From: Photobacterium aphoticum
GTDB taxonomy: Bacteria > Pseudomonadota > Gammaproteobacteria > Enterobacterales > Vibrionaceae
Assembly: GCF_001029435.1 (NCBI RefSeq)
Contig: NZ_LDOV01000020.1
Span: 1-64,000 of the forward strand
Length of the DNA stretch: 64,000 nucleotides
Direction of reading: 5' to 3'
The notes beneath the pieces were generated by a model. The model was not told where the DNA came from. It saw only the letters and a list, made by a program, of their open reading frames with translations, and searched no databases. Positions 33,194 through 44,287 of this stretch are shown here, in pieces. The position numbers were made by a program, and so were the translations under genes. Within the stretch, counting starts at the first letter, position 1; every line of letters begins with the position of its first letter.

Positions 33194-34861
33194 ATGGCTG
33201 AATACGTCTATACCATGTCGCGCGTGGGCAAAGTCGTCCCACCTAAGCGTCAAATCCTTAAAAACATTTCATTGAGCTTCTTCCCGGGCGCCAAAATCGG
33301 TGTCTTGGGCCTAAACGGTTCTGGTAAATCTACCCTGCTACGCATCATGGCGGGCATCGATACCGACATCGAAGGTGAAGCACGTCCACAAGCGGGCCTG
33401 AAAGTGGGTTACCTACCTCAGGAGCCGGTACTGGACGAAGAAAAAACCGTACGTGAAGTGGTTGAAGAATCTGTCGCGGACGTGAAACACGCCCTGACAC
33501 GCCTAGACGAAGTATACGCAGCCTACGCTGAACCGGATGCGGACTTCGACAAACTGGCTAAAGAGCAAGGCGAACTGGAAGCGTTGATCGCGACCAAAGA
33601 CGGTCACAACCTGGACATGCAACTTGAGCGTGCGGCGGATGCACTGCGTCTGCCAGAGTGGGATGCACAAGTGAAATTCCTGTCTGGTGGTGAGCGCCGT
33701 CGTGTGGCTATCTGTCGTCTACTGCTAGACAAACCAGATATGCTGCTACTTGACGAACCAACCAACCACTTGGATGCAGAATCTGTAGCATGGCTGGAAC
33801 ACTTCCTGGTGGATTACAGCGGTACCGTTGTGGCCATCACGCACGACCGTTACTTCCTGGACAACGCAGCAGGCTGGATCCTGGAACTTGACCGTGGTGA
33901 AGGTATTCCATGGGAAGGTAACTACACTTCATGGCTAGAGCAAAAAGATGCGCGTCTACAGCAAGAAGCGTCTCAAGAGAAAGCACGCCAGAAGACTATC
34001 GAGAAAGAACTGGAGTGGGTACGTCAGAACCCTAAAGGTCGTCAAGCAAAATCTAAAGCGCGTATGGCGCGTTTTGAAGAGCTGAACACCACCGAGCACC
34101 AGCGTCGTAACGAAACCAACGAACTGTTCATTCCGCCAGGTGAGCGTTTGGGTGACAAGGTTATCGAAGTTCAGAACCTGACCAAATCATTCGGTGATCG
34201 CGTACTGATCGACGACCTGTCGTTCAGCGTGCCAAAAGGGGCGATCGTGGGCATCATCGGTGCCAACGGTGCCGGTAAATCTACCCTGTTTAAGATGCTG
34301 AGCGGCGCAGAGCAGCCAGACTCAGGCAGCATTGAGCTGGGCGAAACCGTGAAACTGGCGTCAGTGGATCAGTTCCGTGACTCAATGAACGACAACAACA
34401 CGGTATACCAGGAGATCTCTGAAGGTGCGGATATCATCCGTATCAACAACTTCGAGCTTCAGGCCCGTGCTTACGTGTCTCGCTTCAACTTCAAGGGCAG
34501 CGATCAGCAGAAGCGCATCGGCGAACTGTCTGGTGGTGAGCGTAACCGTGTTCACTTAGCGAAACTGCTAAAAGCAGGCGGCAACGTCTTGCTACTCGAT
34601 GAACCGACCAACGACCTGGACGTAGAAACCCTACGTGCCCTGGAAGAAGCGCTGTTGGAATTCCCTGGCTGTGCCATGGTGATCTCGCACGACCGTTGGT
34701 TCCTTGACCGTGTAGCAACCCACATCCTTGACTACCGTGATGAAGGTCAAGTTAACTTCTTCGAAGGTAACTACACCGAATACACTGACTGGTTGAAGAA
34801 AACACTGGGTGCACAAGCGGCTGAGCCACACCGCATCAAGTACAAGCGTATCGCGAAGTAA
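33194..34861 (+). CDS. ettA: Energy-dependent translational throttle protein EttA
   Basis: 555 residues, ABC-F ATPase. Two nucleotide-binding domains with Walker A GLNGSGKSTLL and GANGAGKSTLF, signatures LSGGERRRVA and LSGGERNRVH, and Walker B LLLDEPTNHLD and LLLDEPTNDLD. The arm between helices (LEWVRQNPKGRQAKSKARM, partly) is the P-site tRNA interaction motif and the start MAEYVYTMSRVGKVVPPKRQ is characteristic of EttA. Binds the ribosomal E site and gates translation by ADP/ATP ratio. Monocistronic by its terminator. Confidence 0.98.
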   Translation: MAEYVYTMSRVGKVVPPKRQILKNISLSFFPGAKIGVLGLNGSGKSTLLRIMAGIDTDIEGEARPQAGLKVGYLPQEPVLDEEKTVREVVEESVADVKHALTRLDEVYAAYAEPDADFDKLAKEQGELEALIATKDGHNLDMQLERAADALRLPEWDAQVKFLSGGERRRVAICRLLLDKPDMLLLDEPTNHLDAESVAWLEHFLVDYSGTVVAITHDRYFLDNAAGWILELDRGEGIPWEGNYTSWLEQKDARLQQEASQEKARQKTIEKELEWVRQNPKGRQAKSKARMARFEELNTTEHQRRNETNELFIPPGERLGDKVIEVQNLTKSFGDRVLIDDLSFSVPKGAIVGIIGANGAGKSTLFKMLSGAEQPDSGSIELGETVKLASVDQFRDSMNDNNTVYQEISEGADIIRINNFELQARAYVSRFNFKGSDQQKRIGELSGGERNRVHLAKLLKAGGNVLLLDEPTNDLDVETLRALEEALLEFPGCAMVISHDRWFLDRVATHILDYRDEGQVNFFEGNYTEYTDWLKKTLGAQAAEPHRIKYKRIAK

Positions 34862-34883
34862 TCATTCCGAGCGCACAAACAAC

Positions 34884-34911
34884 AAGGGCAGCCCAATGGC
34901 TGCCCTTTTTT
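34884..34911 (+). terminator. Terminator of ettA
   Basis: AAGGGCAGCC, loop CAAT, GGCTGCCCTT and more T. It lies between convergent ettA and radA. Confidence 0.88.
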
Positions 34912-34944
34912 ATATCTGCAATCTTGTCTTTACAAAGACGCCGC

Positions 34945-36339
34945 TTACGCCGTGGTGTGTGCCACGCGATCAAATGCCGTCAATGCTTCTTGCAGATCTT
35001 CCACCGCAATGATCTCAATGCCGTTGATCTGACGGCTGGCGTTGGCTTTAGGCACAATCGCGCGGGTAAAGCCTTGCTTAGCCGCTTCACGAATACGCTC
35101 TACCCCGTTGGCTGCCGGACGGATATCGCCGTTCAGGCCAATCTCACCGAACACCAACACATCCTGCGGGATCGGCGCGCTCTTGAAGCTGGAGAAGATC
35201 GACAGCAATACCGCCAAGTCTGCCGAGGTTTCCTCGATTTTGATCCCGCCGACACAGTTCACGAAAATGTCCATGTCAGACAGCATCACCCCACCGTGAC
35301 GGGCCAGTACCGCAATCGACATCGCCAGACGGTTACCGTCATAGCCCACCGTCAAACGGCGCGGGTTCTCGGTCACTGAGTTATTACACAGGGCCTGAAT
35401 TTCCACCAGCAACGGACGGGTGCCTTCCCACAGCGTGGTACAGGTTGAACCGGCGTGGTTCTTGTCCGAGCGGCTCAAGAAAATCGCTGACGGGTTCTTC
35501 ACCTGCTTCATCCCGGTTTCGGTCATGGCAAAGAAACAGGACTCGGAATCGGCACCAAAACGGTTTTTCGAGGTACGCAGCACACGGAATTTTTCATCCG
35601 CCGTGGATGAGAGCGCAAACAGGCCGTCAACAATGTGGATCAGCTGCATCGGGCCGGCCACGTTCGAGTCTTTATTGATATGGCCAACGATCATGAAGGT
35701 CACGCCTTCGGTTTTCGCAAAACGGGTCAGCGCCGCCGCTGACTCTTTGACCTGACTCGGACTACCGGCCGCCGAATCGTTATGGGCCACGGTCATGGTC
35801 TGGATCGAGTCGATGATCACGAACTCGACTTTTTGCTCCGTCACATGATGTAAGATCTGCTCGACCGAGGTTTCCGCCACCACATGGATTTTATCGATGT
35901 TCGGGGTGCCCAATCGCTGCGCACGCTGGGAGATCTGATGGATCGATTCTTCGCCCGACACATACAGCACGGTTTTCGAGCCGGCTACCGCCCCGATGCT
36001 TTGCAGCAACAAGGTCGATTTACCCGCCCCCGGATCGCCACACAGCAGCAACACCGAGCCCGGCACAATGCCGCCGCCAAACACGCGGTCGAGCTCAGAA
36101 ATGCCCGAGCTGTAACGCGGCAGATCTTTACTCTCTACGTCAGAGAGTTTTTGTACCTTGGTCGTTGCACCGGCATAACTGCTCGCCGCACTGGCCGCGC
36201 CACCCACTGCCGCGCGGGTCTTTGGTACGGTAAATTCGGTTATTGTGTTCCACGCCGCACAGGCACTACATTGTCCCTGCCAGCGAGGAAAGTCCGCGCC
36301 ACAATCACTGCAGACATAAGCACGCTTGGTTTTCGCCAT
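34945..36339 (-). CDS. radA: DNA repair protein RadA
   Basis: About 464 residues from the ATG at 36339 (AGGGG upstream). N-terminal zinc finger CSDCGADFPRWQGQCSAC, RecA-like core with Walker A GDPGAGKSTLL, the RadA-specific KNRFG motif (RTSKNRFGADSE) and a C-terminal Lon-protease-like domain (GGIKIEETSADLAVLLSI, FGEIGLNGDIRP). Branch migration ATPase in recombination. Divergent from the double-PilZ gene, the layout also known from V. cholerae. Confidence 0.97.
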   Translation of the reverse strand: MAKTKRAYVCSDCGADFPRWQGQCSACAAWNTITEFTVPKTRAAVGGAASAASSYAGATTKVQKLSDVESKDLPRYSSGISELDRVFGGGIVPGSVLLLCGDPGAGKSTLLLQSIGAVAGSKTVLYVSGEESIHQISQRAQRLGTPNIDKIHVVAETSVEQILHHVTEQKVEFVIIDSIQTMTVAHNDSAAGSPSQVKESAAALTRFAKTEGVTFMIVGHINKDSNVAGPMQLIHIVDGLFALSSTADEKFRVLRTSKNRFGADSESCFFAMTETGMKQVKNPSAIFLSRSDKNHAGSTCTTLWEGTRPLLVEIQALCNNSVTENPRRLTVGYDGNRLAMSIAVLARHGGVMLSDMDIFVNCVGGIKIEETSADLAVLLSIFSSFKSAPIPQDVLVFGEIGLNGDIRPAANGVERIREAAKQGFTRAIVPKANASRQINGIEIIAVEDLQEALTAFDRVAHTTA

Positions 36340-36492
36340 GATAGCCCCTATACCGTTCACTTGCCCCCATCTTCCTGTCGGACACTTTCACGCCACATTC
36401 CAAGAAAAATGTTACATTCCGCCTGCTGACAGGCTCAATTTTTGGGGCAAAATACCGATATTAAACGAAGACCTTCAAAATAAAAAAGCACT

Positions 36493-38862
36493 ATGTTACT
36501 CAACGATCACAAAGGGTTGATTGATAACCTCATTCCGGTTTACGACCAGGATGACTTTGACGATACCTTTCACATCATGACCCAAGGCGAGGATGGCCCT
36601 ACCCGTTTGCAGATCAAAATGGAATTGCACCGGATCATGGCACCTTGCCATCAAATTGTTGATCTGCGCGGGCGAGTCAATGGCGATTGCCGCCCTTATG
36701 AACTGAACGGACTGCGTCATTGGCTCGATGACGTGGCCCTCAATACGTACCACCAGTGGATTGCGGCCTATGGCGGGCAGTTCCGTGTCGGCCTGTATGA
36801 AGCCCTGATGAACACCCACAACAACTTCCGGGTGATGCATCAACAACAAAAACAACAGCAACAGGCACAACATCAAGCGGAAGAAATCCCCACACTGCTT
36901 CGTGACACCCAATACGATGCGCCTTTACTGCGCTTTGGTCACTACCTGACGCGCCACGAAGATCGTCTGCACATCAGCACGCCGGTCAATCTGGAGCTGC
37001 CGGACGGCCACATGGTCAATGCCATTACCGCCGATCTGTCGTTCTCTGGCGCAAAATTCAAAGTGCCCTCTGCGTTTACCTATCAGCTCGGCATGCTGAT
37101 CACCGCCCGTTTTCCGAAAATGGCCGAGGTACTGCACAACCCGCAGCTGATGGACGGGCTGGCTTACCGTGTCCTGGCCATTGATGAAAGCGGCGAGCAC
37201 GACAGCTACAAGTGGCTGCGGCTGAAAATCGTCGGCGATAACAAGATCATCAAAGCCGCGATTGAAGAGTATTTGGAACGTACCCAGAACAAAGCCCGTC
37301 AGGATCATGAAGACAAAGTGATTCAGGCACGCACACGCGGGTATGAACACTGCTACCTGAAACACAGCAGTGCGATGCCGCTGTTTTTCACCGGCACCAC
37401 CTTAAAATACAGCCTGCTGACCCCGCATAACCGCCATTTGTGGGATGACTGGCATGACGAGCGCAACCAGCCGGTGATCAACCATTTGCTGTCGGCCGCA
37501 CGACTGGCCAGTTTAGGCAAAGCCGGACTGAAACAATCAAGCACCCTGCTCTATAGCTTCAACCACCAGCACAACGGCAAAACCTATTTTTACTCAGCGG
37601 CCCTGCCGGAGATGAACCGTGAGCAGCGCCAGTTGTTTTGGCACATTGGCGCCCAGCGTGACAGTTGGCGCGTTTACCGCCTGACTTTGCAGCCGATCAG
37701 TGCGGAAAATCTGGAAGTGCTGAAAGACATTGCGCCGGAAATGATTGGCCCGCTCAGCGCGTTGACCCATGTCGGCTTGCTGCAAGATCTGAGCAATGCC
37801 GAAGCCCAGCACGATTATCGCCTGATCTTCAAATCGCAGCTACCGGCCAGTGCCTTGCAGGCGTTTCGCCACCCACGCGATCCGGTCGCCAGCGCCAAAG
37901 CGGTGTATTTCGACCCGAAACCCCAGCGCTGTGAAGATCGCTTTTTGTTCCAGACCCCGGTACAGATCAGCACCGCACAAGGGATCAGCATCATGGGCAA
38001 AAGCGTGGATTTCTCTTCGCGCGGCCTGAACATCGCCCTGTCATCGCCCTTGGCGCTCAAGCGTGATGATGTGCTAAGCATCAGTTTTCCGCGTCTGCAG
38101 CAGATGGACAAACGCGCGCCGTTAGAAAACGTGCCGTATCGGGTGATTCGGATCAGCCCGGATTATCGCCAAATTCAGCTCACCACCGATGAAGGCACCC
38201 GCGCAGAGCAATGTGCCCTGTTTTTGCGTAAGCTGATCCAACACAATGAAAACAAGCTGACCCGCAGCGGGGAAAGCCTGCCACGCGGGGAGTTGCTGCT
38301 GGTGATGCACCGCATGCTGCTCAGCCGCCTGAACTGTGTGCCGTATTTTGCCGAAAAGGCTGCCCATAAAGCGACGCTCAAAGCCATTGGCTGTAACTTC
38401 CCGGTGCCGCCACTGGTCAAATTGTTCCACCATATCGCCGAGCAGGACGGGTACTCACTGGAGCCGATTTTCCGCAACCGCAACAAACGCATGCTGGCCG
38501 ATCCGCTGCGCCCGATGGTGATCCAGCAACCGCATGTGCATGAAGTGTATCTGTGGGTGGAGCGCGATGGGGACGAGATCCTGCACATTGAAGGCCTGCT
38601 GCCGGATGAGTTTGCCGATACCGATGCGCGGATCACCTTCATCAAGCAAGCGCGTTTGAATGGGGAGTTCATGGCGTTGCGTGTCACGGCGGTACCGGTA
38701 CTGAGCCCGATGACCACCTTAATACGTCGAGAATTGGGCGAGTTGGCGCGCCTGACCCTGCACCGGGCCCGCGCCTTGGAAGAAGAGCTCAGCACCCTCA
38801 TCGGCTGTGGTGAGTTGCATGACATCACCGATGAAGTGCTGATCCGACTGGAAATTAACTGA
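36493..38862 (+). CDS. Large protein with two PilZ (c-di-GMP-binding) domains, PlzC-like
   Basis: 789 residues. Two PilZ domains each carry both ligand motifs: RHEDR (residues 154-158) with DLSFSG (181-186), and RCEDR (479-483) with DFSSRG (506-511). A Gln-rich helical stretch (about 117-128) precedes the first. The flanking and linking regions are unassigned. The location between radA and serB is where V. cholerae carries PlzC, from memory. Cytoplasmic c-di-GMP receptor; the output is unknown. Shine-Dalgarno is weak at this start. Confidence 0.88.
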   Translation: MLLNDHKGLIDNLIPVYDQDDFDDTFHIMTQGEDGPTRLQIKMELHRIMAPCHQIVDLRGRVNGDCRPYELNGLRHWLDDVALNTYHQWIAAYGGQFRVGLYEALMNTHNNFRVMHQQQKQQQQAQHQAEEIPTLLRDTQYDAPLLRFGHYLTRHEDRLHISTPVNLELPDGHMVNAITADLSFSGAKFKVPSAFTYQLGMLITARFPKMAEVLHNPQLMDGLAYRVLAIDESGEHDSYKWLRLKIVGDNKIIKAAIEEYLERTQNKARQDHEDKVIQARTRGYEHCYLKHSSAMPLFFTGTTLKYSLLTPHNRHLWDDWHDERNQPVINHLLSAARLASLGKAGLKQSSTLLYSFNHQHNGKTYFYSAALPEMNREQRQLFWHIGAQRDSWRVYRLTLQPISAENLEVLKDIAPEMIGPLSALTHVGLLQDLSNAEAQHDYRLIFKSQLPASALQAFRHPRDPVASAKAVYFDPKPQRCEDRFLFQTPVQISTAQGISIMGKSVDFSSRGLNIALSSPLALKRDDVLSISFPRLQQMDKRAPLENVPYRVIRISPDYRQIQLTTDEGTRAEQCALFLRKLIQHNENKLTRSGESLPRGELLLVMHRMLLSRLNCVPYFAEKAAHKATLKAIGCNFPVPPLVKLFHHIAEQDGYSLEPIFRNRNKRMLADPLRPMVIQQPHVHEVYLWVERDGDEILHIEGLLPDEFADTDARITFIKQARLNGEFMALRVTAVPVLSPMTTLIRRELGELARLTLHRARALEEELSTLIGCGELHDITDEVLIRLEIN

Positions 38863-38883
38863 TCGCGAGCGTGAACACGCGCC

Positions 38884-39834
38884 TTACCAGCTCAAATGGT
38901 GAGGCAACAGAGAAACCGATAACACACAGATGATCGCGCCAAGGCCGGCATACCGAACCGCCACTGGCGAGGCCGCTTCCACCTTCGGTTTGGCGTGATA
39001 CGCCACGCCTAAGCCGGCTGCTTTGATCATCACCAAATCATTCGCCCCGTCGCCCACGGCTACCGTGTTGTGCGGGGCAATGTCATACTGCGCCGCCAGA
39101 CGGTGCAAAATGGTCGCTTTAGCCTGCGCATCGACAATGTCACCCAACACCTTGCCGGTCAGTTTGCCTTCCACAATCTCCAGCGTGTTCGACTCGGCAT
39201 GTACCAAATCCAACTCTTGCTTGAGGTAATCCGAGAAATAGGTAAATCCGCCTGATGCAATGGCCGCTTTCCAGCCATAGTGATGCAGTGTCGCCACTAA
39301 CTCGCGCAGCTCGGGCATCATGGGTAACGACTCGCGCACTTGGGTCAGGATCGCTTCGTCTGCCCCTTCCAAGGTGGCTACACGCTGTCGCAAGCTCTGG
39401 GCAAAATCCAATTCCCCCTGCATCGCACGCTCAGTCACCGCCGCCACTTCTTCACCGACACCGGCCAATGCGGCGATTTCATCAATGCACTCGATCTGAA
39501 TCGCGGTGGAGTCCATGTCCATCACTACCAGTCCCGGCTCGTGCAGATCCGGCACGTCCTGCACATTGGCCACATCAAGGTGATGGGCGATCACTGTCTG
39601 TGCCAGCGCCTCGCTATAAGGCTGCGAAACCAGCAAACAGTCATACTGCCCCACTTTCCACGCTGCGGTGATGCCTAATGCCTCGCCCAGCGCCGCTTCA
39701 ATCGCCTCCACCGTGTCCGGATAGATCCCCTGACCGTAGATCAGGGTCGGTGAACGGCGGCGATCACGGTTGCTGGCCGATACCACACTGGGATATCGCT
39801 GGTATAACGAGGTATGTTTCCTTATTTTAAGCAC
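38884..39834 (-). CDS. serB: Phosphoserine phosphatase SerB
   Basis: 316 residues. HAD-superfamily enzyme for the last step of serine synthesis. HAD motif I is VVMDMDSTAIQIECIDEIA, motif II KAAIASGGFT, motif III with Lys and motif IV VGDGANDLVMIKAAGLG. The N-terminal 90 residues resemble the regulatory region of E. coli SerB. It converges on the PilZ gene and diverges from ytjB, an arrangement shared with E. coli (serB and ytjB/smp divergent). Confidence 0.97.
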   Translation of the reverse strand: MLKIRKHTSLYQRYPSVVSASNRDRRRSPTLIYGQGIYPDTVEAIEAALGEALGITAAWKVGQYDCLLVSQPYSEALAQTVIAHHLDVANVQDVPDLHEPGLVVMDMDSTAIQIECIDEIAALAGVGEEVAAVTERAMQGELDFAQSLRQRVATLEGADEAILTQVRESLPMMPELRELVATLHHYGWKAAIASGGFTYFSDYLKQELDLVHAESNTLEIVEGKLTGKVLGDIVDAQAKATILHRLAAQYDIAPHNTVAVGDGANDLVMIKAAGLGVAYHAKPKVEAASPVAVRYAGLGAIICVLSVSLLPHHLSW

Positions 39835-39938
39835 TTATAGACCATCCATGTTAAAGTAAATGTCTTGCCACACGTTACCCTATTGCAAATTACCAGGGCA
39901 AGTCCCAAGATAATATTGGCACAGTTAGTACTGCTGAG

Positions 39939-40547
39939 ATGATGAAATATAAAAAGACACGTTTTCAAAAGGCATGGCAATTGTTTGTCCTGTTTGGCTG
40001 TATCGCGGCCATCATCACGATGGTGGAATATGGCTCCGATCTGACCAAACGTAACTATCAGGCTCTGAGTGAACAAACCCAGACGCTGACCCGTTTAATG
40101 GCCCGTCAGGCGGCGCAAACCGCAAGTGCGGACGTGGTTGAGAAGAACCAAGACAAGCTGCAGGTGCTGGTGGAGCGACTGGCCGATGAAGGGCTGATCC
40201 TCGATGCCACCATTTACGATTTGGAAGGCGCGACCATTGCGAAAAATGCCGAGGCGATGCCGCTGACACAAGTGACCGGCCTGTCGACCCCCTTGTCGGT
40301 CGCCAGCTACGGTCGCCAGCAAATTGTCGAGCCGATCATGACCCAGCATCAGGTGGTGGGCTTTTTACGTATCACCCTTGAGCATGATCGCGTGCTGGCG
40401 CGTACCCTGCATGACATTGACTACATCACCTCGGTGGTGCGTGCATTGATCATTGCCGCCTTAGTGGTGGGCTTCATTCTGGCCTTTACCTTTGGCCGTC
40501 GCAAAGACATCTGGCACTTTCCGTTTCTGCTCGCTAACAAAGACTGA
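39939..40547 (+). CDS. ytjB: YtjB/Smp family membrane protein
   Basis: About 202 residues. Two transmembrane helices (AWQLFVLFGCIAAIITMVEYG near the N-terminus and VVRALIIAALVVGFILAFTFG near the C-terminus, each quoted in part) flank a periplasmic segment with GLILDATIYDLEGATIA and QVVGFLRITLEH, the SMP family pattern. Function unknown; constant neighbour of serB in Gammaproteobacteria. Start ATG 39939 or the next codon. Confidence 0.88.
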   Translation: MMKYKKTRFQKAWQLFVLFGCIAAIITMVEYGSDLTKRNYQALSEQTQTLTRLMARQAAQTASADVVEKNQDKLQVLVERLADEGLILDATIYDLEGATIAKNAEAMPLTQVTGLSTPLSVASYGRQQIVEPIMTQHQVVGFLRITLEHDRVLARTLHDIDYITSVVRALIIAALVVGFILAFTFGRRKDIWHFPFLLANKD

Positions 40548-40610
40548 TACGCAGCACGGTCAGAGCAGAGCAAGCACAGCACTGGCACAGAAGAAAAAAC
40601 GCAGACAAAC

Positions 40611-40645
40611 AAAAAGGGCTGATCCACCGGATCAGCCCTTTCTTT
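40611..40645. terminator. Bidirectional terminator between ytjB and deoD
   Basis: AAAGGGCTGATCC, loop ACC, GGATCAGCCCTTT: 13-bp perfect stem with A-run before and T-rich sequence after. Confidence 0.92.
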
Positions 40646-40666
40646 ATGCGCTTAATCGACGAGCAA

Positions 40667-41392
40667 TTATGCTTCGTCAGCGTCGCCTAGTAGTACAGAC
40701 TCTAGTGCGATTTCCATCATCTCGTTGAACGTTAGCTGACGCTCTTCAGAAGTCGTCGCTTCGCCACGTAGGATGTGGTCAGATACGGTACAGATAGTCA
40801 GTGCTTTCGCGCCGAACTCAGCCGCCAGGCCGTAGATACCTGCCGCTTCCATTTCAACGCCCACGATGCCGTATTTGTTCATCGTCTGGAAGAAATCGAA
40901 ATCTGGGTTGTAGAACAAATCTGCAGAGAAGATGTTGCCCACTTTAACGTCGATGCCTTTTGCTTTCGCCGCATCAACCGCGTTCTTCACCATGCCGAAA
41001 TCAGCCAGTGCCGCGAAATCGTGGCCGCCGAAACGCATACGGTTAACTTTAGAGTCCGTTGATGCACCCATGCCGATCACAACATCACGCAGGTTCACAT
41101 CATCACGTACTGCACCACAGCTACCCACACGGATGATTTTCTTCACGCCGTAGTCTTTGATCAGCTCAGTCGCGTAGATAGAGCAAGATGGGATACCCAT
41201 ACCGTGACCCATTACAGAGATCTTACGACCTTTGTAAGTACCGGTGTAACCGAACATGTTACGTACGTTACACACTTCTTTTGCGTCATCCAGGAAGGTT
41301 TCTGCAATGTATTTAGCGCGAAGTGGATCACCCGGCATCAATACTACGTCTGCAAAATCACCCATTTCTGCGTTAATGTGAGGAGTCGCCAT
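40667..41392 (-). CDS. deoD: Purine nucleoside phosphorylase DeoD
   Basis: About 241 residues from the ATG at 41392 (AAGGA upstream). [32 protein letters not shown] (quoted in part) and [23 protein letters not shown] (in part) with [10 protein letters not shown] are the hexameric purine phosphorylase blocks. Phosphorolysis of purine (deoxy)nucleosides. Last gene of the deoCABD order (deoC-deoA-deoB-deoD) on the minus strand; it follows deoB by 139 bases. Confidence 0.98.
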   Translation of the reverse strand: MATPHINAEMGDFADVVLMPGDPLRAKYIAETFLDDAKEVCNVRNMFGYTGTYKGRKISVMGHGMGIPSCSIYATELIKDYGVKKIIRVGSCGAVRDDVNLRDVVIGMGASTDSKVNRMRFGGHDFAALADFGMVKNAVDAAKAKGIDVKVGNIFSADLFYNPDFDFFQTMNKYGIVGVEMEAAGIYGLAAEFGAKALTICTVSDHILRGEATTSEERQLTFNEMMEIALESVLLGDADEA

Positions 41393-41531
41393 TGTTATTT
41401 CCTTCATATTATTGCTTGGTGTGGGCCGTTATGTTCTCGCCCACCCCAATGTCAACAGATCTGCCCAGCGCAGTGTCAATCTAAGCAAATATAGACGTAA
41501 ACAGCTCTGGGATCAGTCTTTTTCGTTCGGC

Positions 41532-42752
41532 TTACAGGAAAGATTTCCCGTATTCCATGTCAGTCGTGCCGAAGTATTCCGCCAGGCTCTGGCCGATATC
41601 AGCAAAGGTGTCACGGCGGCCCAGTGAACCGGCTTTGATCTTAGGACCTGTTACCAATACTGGAATATGCTCACGAGTATGATCGGTGCCTGGCCATGTT
41701 GGGTCACAACCGTGGTCTGCGGTCAGGATCAACACATCGTCTTCCTGCAGCAGTTCTAGAATTTCTGGCAAACGCTTGTCGAAGTATTCCAGTGCCGCTG
41801 CATAACCTGCCACATCACGGCGGTGGCCGTACGCGGAGTCAAAGTCAACGAAATTAGTGAACACGATGGTGTTGTCACCCGCTGCTTTGATCTGCTCAAG
41901 CGTTGCTTCAAACAGCGCAGGAATGCCCGTCGCTTTCACTTTCTGTGTGATACCGCAACCGGCGTAAATGTCAGAGATCTTACCGATAGAAATCACTTCA
42001 CCGTTTTTCTCTTCAACCAGCTTTTGCAGCAAGGTTGGTGCAGGTGGCTCAACAGACAGGTCACGGCGATTACCGGTACGCTCAAACTGGCCTTTACCCG
42101 GGCCAATGAACGGACGCGCAATTACACGGCCGATGTTGTAATCCGCCAATTCTTCACGGGCGATTTGGCACAGCTCAAGCAGCTTATCCAGGCCAAAGGT
42201 TTCTTCGTGACAGGCAATTTGGAATACTGAGTCTGCCGAGGTGTAGAAAATCGGCCAGCCTGTTTGCATGTGTTCTTCGCCCAGATCATCCAATACTTGG
42301 GTGCCTGATGCGTGGCAGTTGCCCAGGAAGCCTTCCAGCCCTGCGCGCGCCAAAATGCGATCGGTCAGCGCTTTCGGGAAGCTGTTGCTGTGATCGGTGA
42401 AGTAACCCCAATCAAACAGCACCGGTACACCGGCAATTTCCCAGTGACCCGATGGGGTGTCTTTACCTGAAGACAGTTCTGCCGCATGCGCGTAAGCACC
42501 GGTGATTTCCACCTGTGGATCCAAGCCCGCAGGAAATTCGCCTGATGACTCTTCACACGCTTTACCTAAGCCCAGACGGGTCAGGTTTGGCAGGTTCAAC
42601 GGACCGCTACGCAAGCTGTTGTCGGCTTCACCGCGCGCACATGCCTGCGCAATGTGACCCAGGGTGTTGGCACCCACATCACCAAAATCAACGGCGTCAG
42701 CGGTGGCACCAATGCCAAAAGAATCCAGAACCAGGATAATTGAACGTTTCAT
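41532..42752 (-). CDS. deoB: Phosphopentomutase DeoB
   Basis: 406 residues from the ATG at 42752 (GGAG upstream). Alkaline-phosphatase-like metalloenzyme converting (deoxy)ribose-1-phosphate to the 5-phosphate: [35 protein letters not shown] (active-site Thr), [21 protein letters not shown] (metal His/Asp cluster, in part). It starts 11 bases after deoA. Confidence 0.98.
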   Translation of the reverse strand: MKRSIILVLDSFGIGATADAVDFGDVGANTLGHIAQACARGEADNSLRSGPLNLPNLTRLGLGKACEESSGEFPAGLDPQVEITGAYAHAAELSSGKDTPSGHWEIAGVPVLFDWGYFTDHSNSFPKALTDRILARAGLEGFLGNCHASGTQVLDDLGEEHMQTGWPIFYTSADSVFQIACHEETFGLDKLLELCQIAREELADYNIGRVIARPFIGPGKGQFERTGNRRDLSVEPPAPTLLQKLVEEKNGEVISIGKISDIYAGCGITQKVKATGIPALFEATLEQIKAAGDNTIVFTNFVDFDSAYGHRRDVAGYAAALEYFDKRLPEILELLQEDDVLILTADHGCDPTWPGTDHTREHIPVLVTGPKIKAGSLGRRDTFADIGQSLAEYFGTTDMEYGKSFL

Positions 42753-42763
42753 TTTGCACTCCA

Positions 42764-44095
42764 TCACACATCTTCAGGACGAACACGGCGGTAAACAACC
42801 GGTGTTGGCGCAGGTTTTTCATCGGCAATCGTAATCGCAGCACGCACCGCTTTCGCAGCTTCTTCCCACTGCGCTTCGGTACGCGCGTGGATCACAGCCA
42901 GCGGGTGCTCAGCATTCGCTTCATCACCCAGACGAGCCATGTCGCTCAGGCCAACCGCATAGTCAATGGTATCTGCCGCAACGCGACGACCACCGCCCAT
43001 GCCGACCACTGCCATACCCAATGCACGGGTATCCATGGCGTACACATAACCGTTTTGCTCGGCGTATACCGGCTTGGCGATTTCAGCACGCGCTAGGTAG
43101 TTGTCGTAATTCTCCATAAAGTCAGCCGGGCCGCCTAAGCCAGCCACCATCTTGCCAAAGCAAGCAGCCGCTTTACCGTTATCCAACACCGTTTGAAGAT
43201 CCGCACGCGCCTGATCAATATCTGCTGCTAAACCACTGTTTACAAGCATTTCAGCACACAATGCCATGGTCACTTCAAATAAGCGAGGGTTACGGTATTC
43301 ACCGGTGAGGAATTGCACAGCTTCACGTACTTCGAGTGCATTACCAGCGGTTGATGCCAATACCTGGTTCATGTCCGTCAGCAGTGCAGTGGTCTTGGTG
43401 CCCGCACCGTTCGCCACGGCCACGATAGATTTCGCCAGCTCTTCAGAAGCTTCATACGTTGGCATGAAGGCACCTGAACCCACTTTCACGTCCATCACCA
43501 GCGAGCCAAGTCCGGCCGCCAGTTTCTTCGATAGAATAGACGCGGTGATCAGAGAGATGTTATCCACGGTCGCGGTCACGTCACGGGTTGCGTACACACG
43601 CTTGTCCGCTGGTGCCAAATCGCCGGTCTGGCCGATGATTGCCACGCCTGCGTCTTTGGTTACTTGACCGAATACCTCATTGGTTGGGGTAATGTTGTAG
43701 CCAGGAATCGATTCCAGCTTATCCAATGTACCGCCTGTGTGGCCCAGACCACGACCAGAAATCATCGGTACGTAACCGCCACATGCTGCCACCATTGGGC
43801 CAAGCATCAGCGATGTCACGTCACCCACACCACCGGTAGAGTGCTTATCAACGATTGGGCCATCAAAGTTCATGTGGCTCCAGTCAATCACCATACCGGA
43901 ATCACGCATCGCACAGGTCAGCGCAACACGCTCATCCATGGTCATATCGTTGAAGTAAATCGCCATCGCGAATGCCGCGATCTGACCTTCTGACACGGTG
44001 TCTTTAGCCACACCTTGAATGAAGAAATTGATTTCGTCGGCCGTTAGCTCGATGTTGTCACGTTTCTTACGGATGATTTCTTGTGGTAAATACAT
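42764..44095 (-). CDS. deoA: Thymidine phosphorylase DeoA
   Basis: 443 residues from the ATG at 44095 (GGGGA upstream). [21 protein letters not shown] opens the family; [19 protein letters not shown] and [17 protein letters not shown] are the phosphate and thymidine-binding loops, and [10 protein letters not shown] follows. Converts thymidine and phosphate to thymine and deoxyribose-1-phosphate. Part of the deo operon between deoC and deoB. Confidence 0.98.
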   Translation of the reverse strand: MYLPQEIIRKKRDNIELTADEINFFIQGVAKDTVSEGQIAAFAMAIYFNDMTMDERVALTCAMRDSGMVIDWSHMNFDGPIVDKHSTGGVGDVTSLMLGPMVAACGGYVPMISGRGLGHTGGTLDKLESIPGYNITPTNEVFGQVTKDAGVAIIGQTGDLAPADKRVYATRDVTATVDNISLITASILSKKLAAGLGSLVMDVKVGSGAFMPTYEASEELAKSIVAVANGAGTKTTALLTDMNQVLASTAGNALEVREAVQFLTGEYRNPRLFEVTMALCAEMLVNSGLAADIDQARADLQTVLDNGKAAACFGKMVAGLGGPADFMENYDNYLARAEIAKPVYAEQNGYVYAMDTRALGMAVVGMGGGRRVAADTIDYAVGLSDMARLGDEANAEHPLAVIHARTEAQWEEAAKAVRAAITIADEKPAPTPVVYRRVRPEDV

Positions 44096-44287
44096 GGTAT
44101 TCCCCAATAAATAATAGCGAGTGTAGGATCGTCACGGTTTACTGTCGGTGATTTTCAGGTGTACGCAAGCCGCCTGTAGACGCCGCACAAAGCGAACGTA
44201 GGCAAAAACCGTAATTAAAAACCAGAAAGTAAAACGTAAAATGGATATAAAAATAAGGCGGCCAAGCGGCCACCTTATGGAAAAGAA

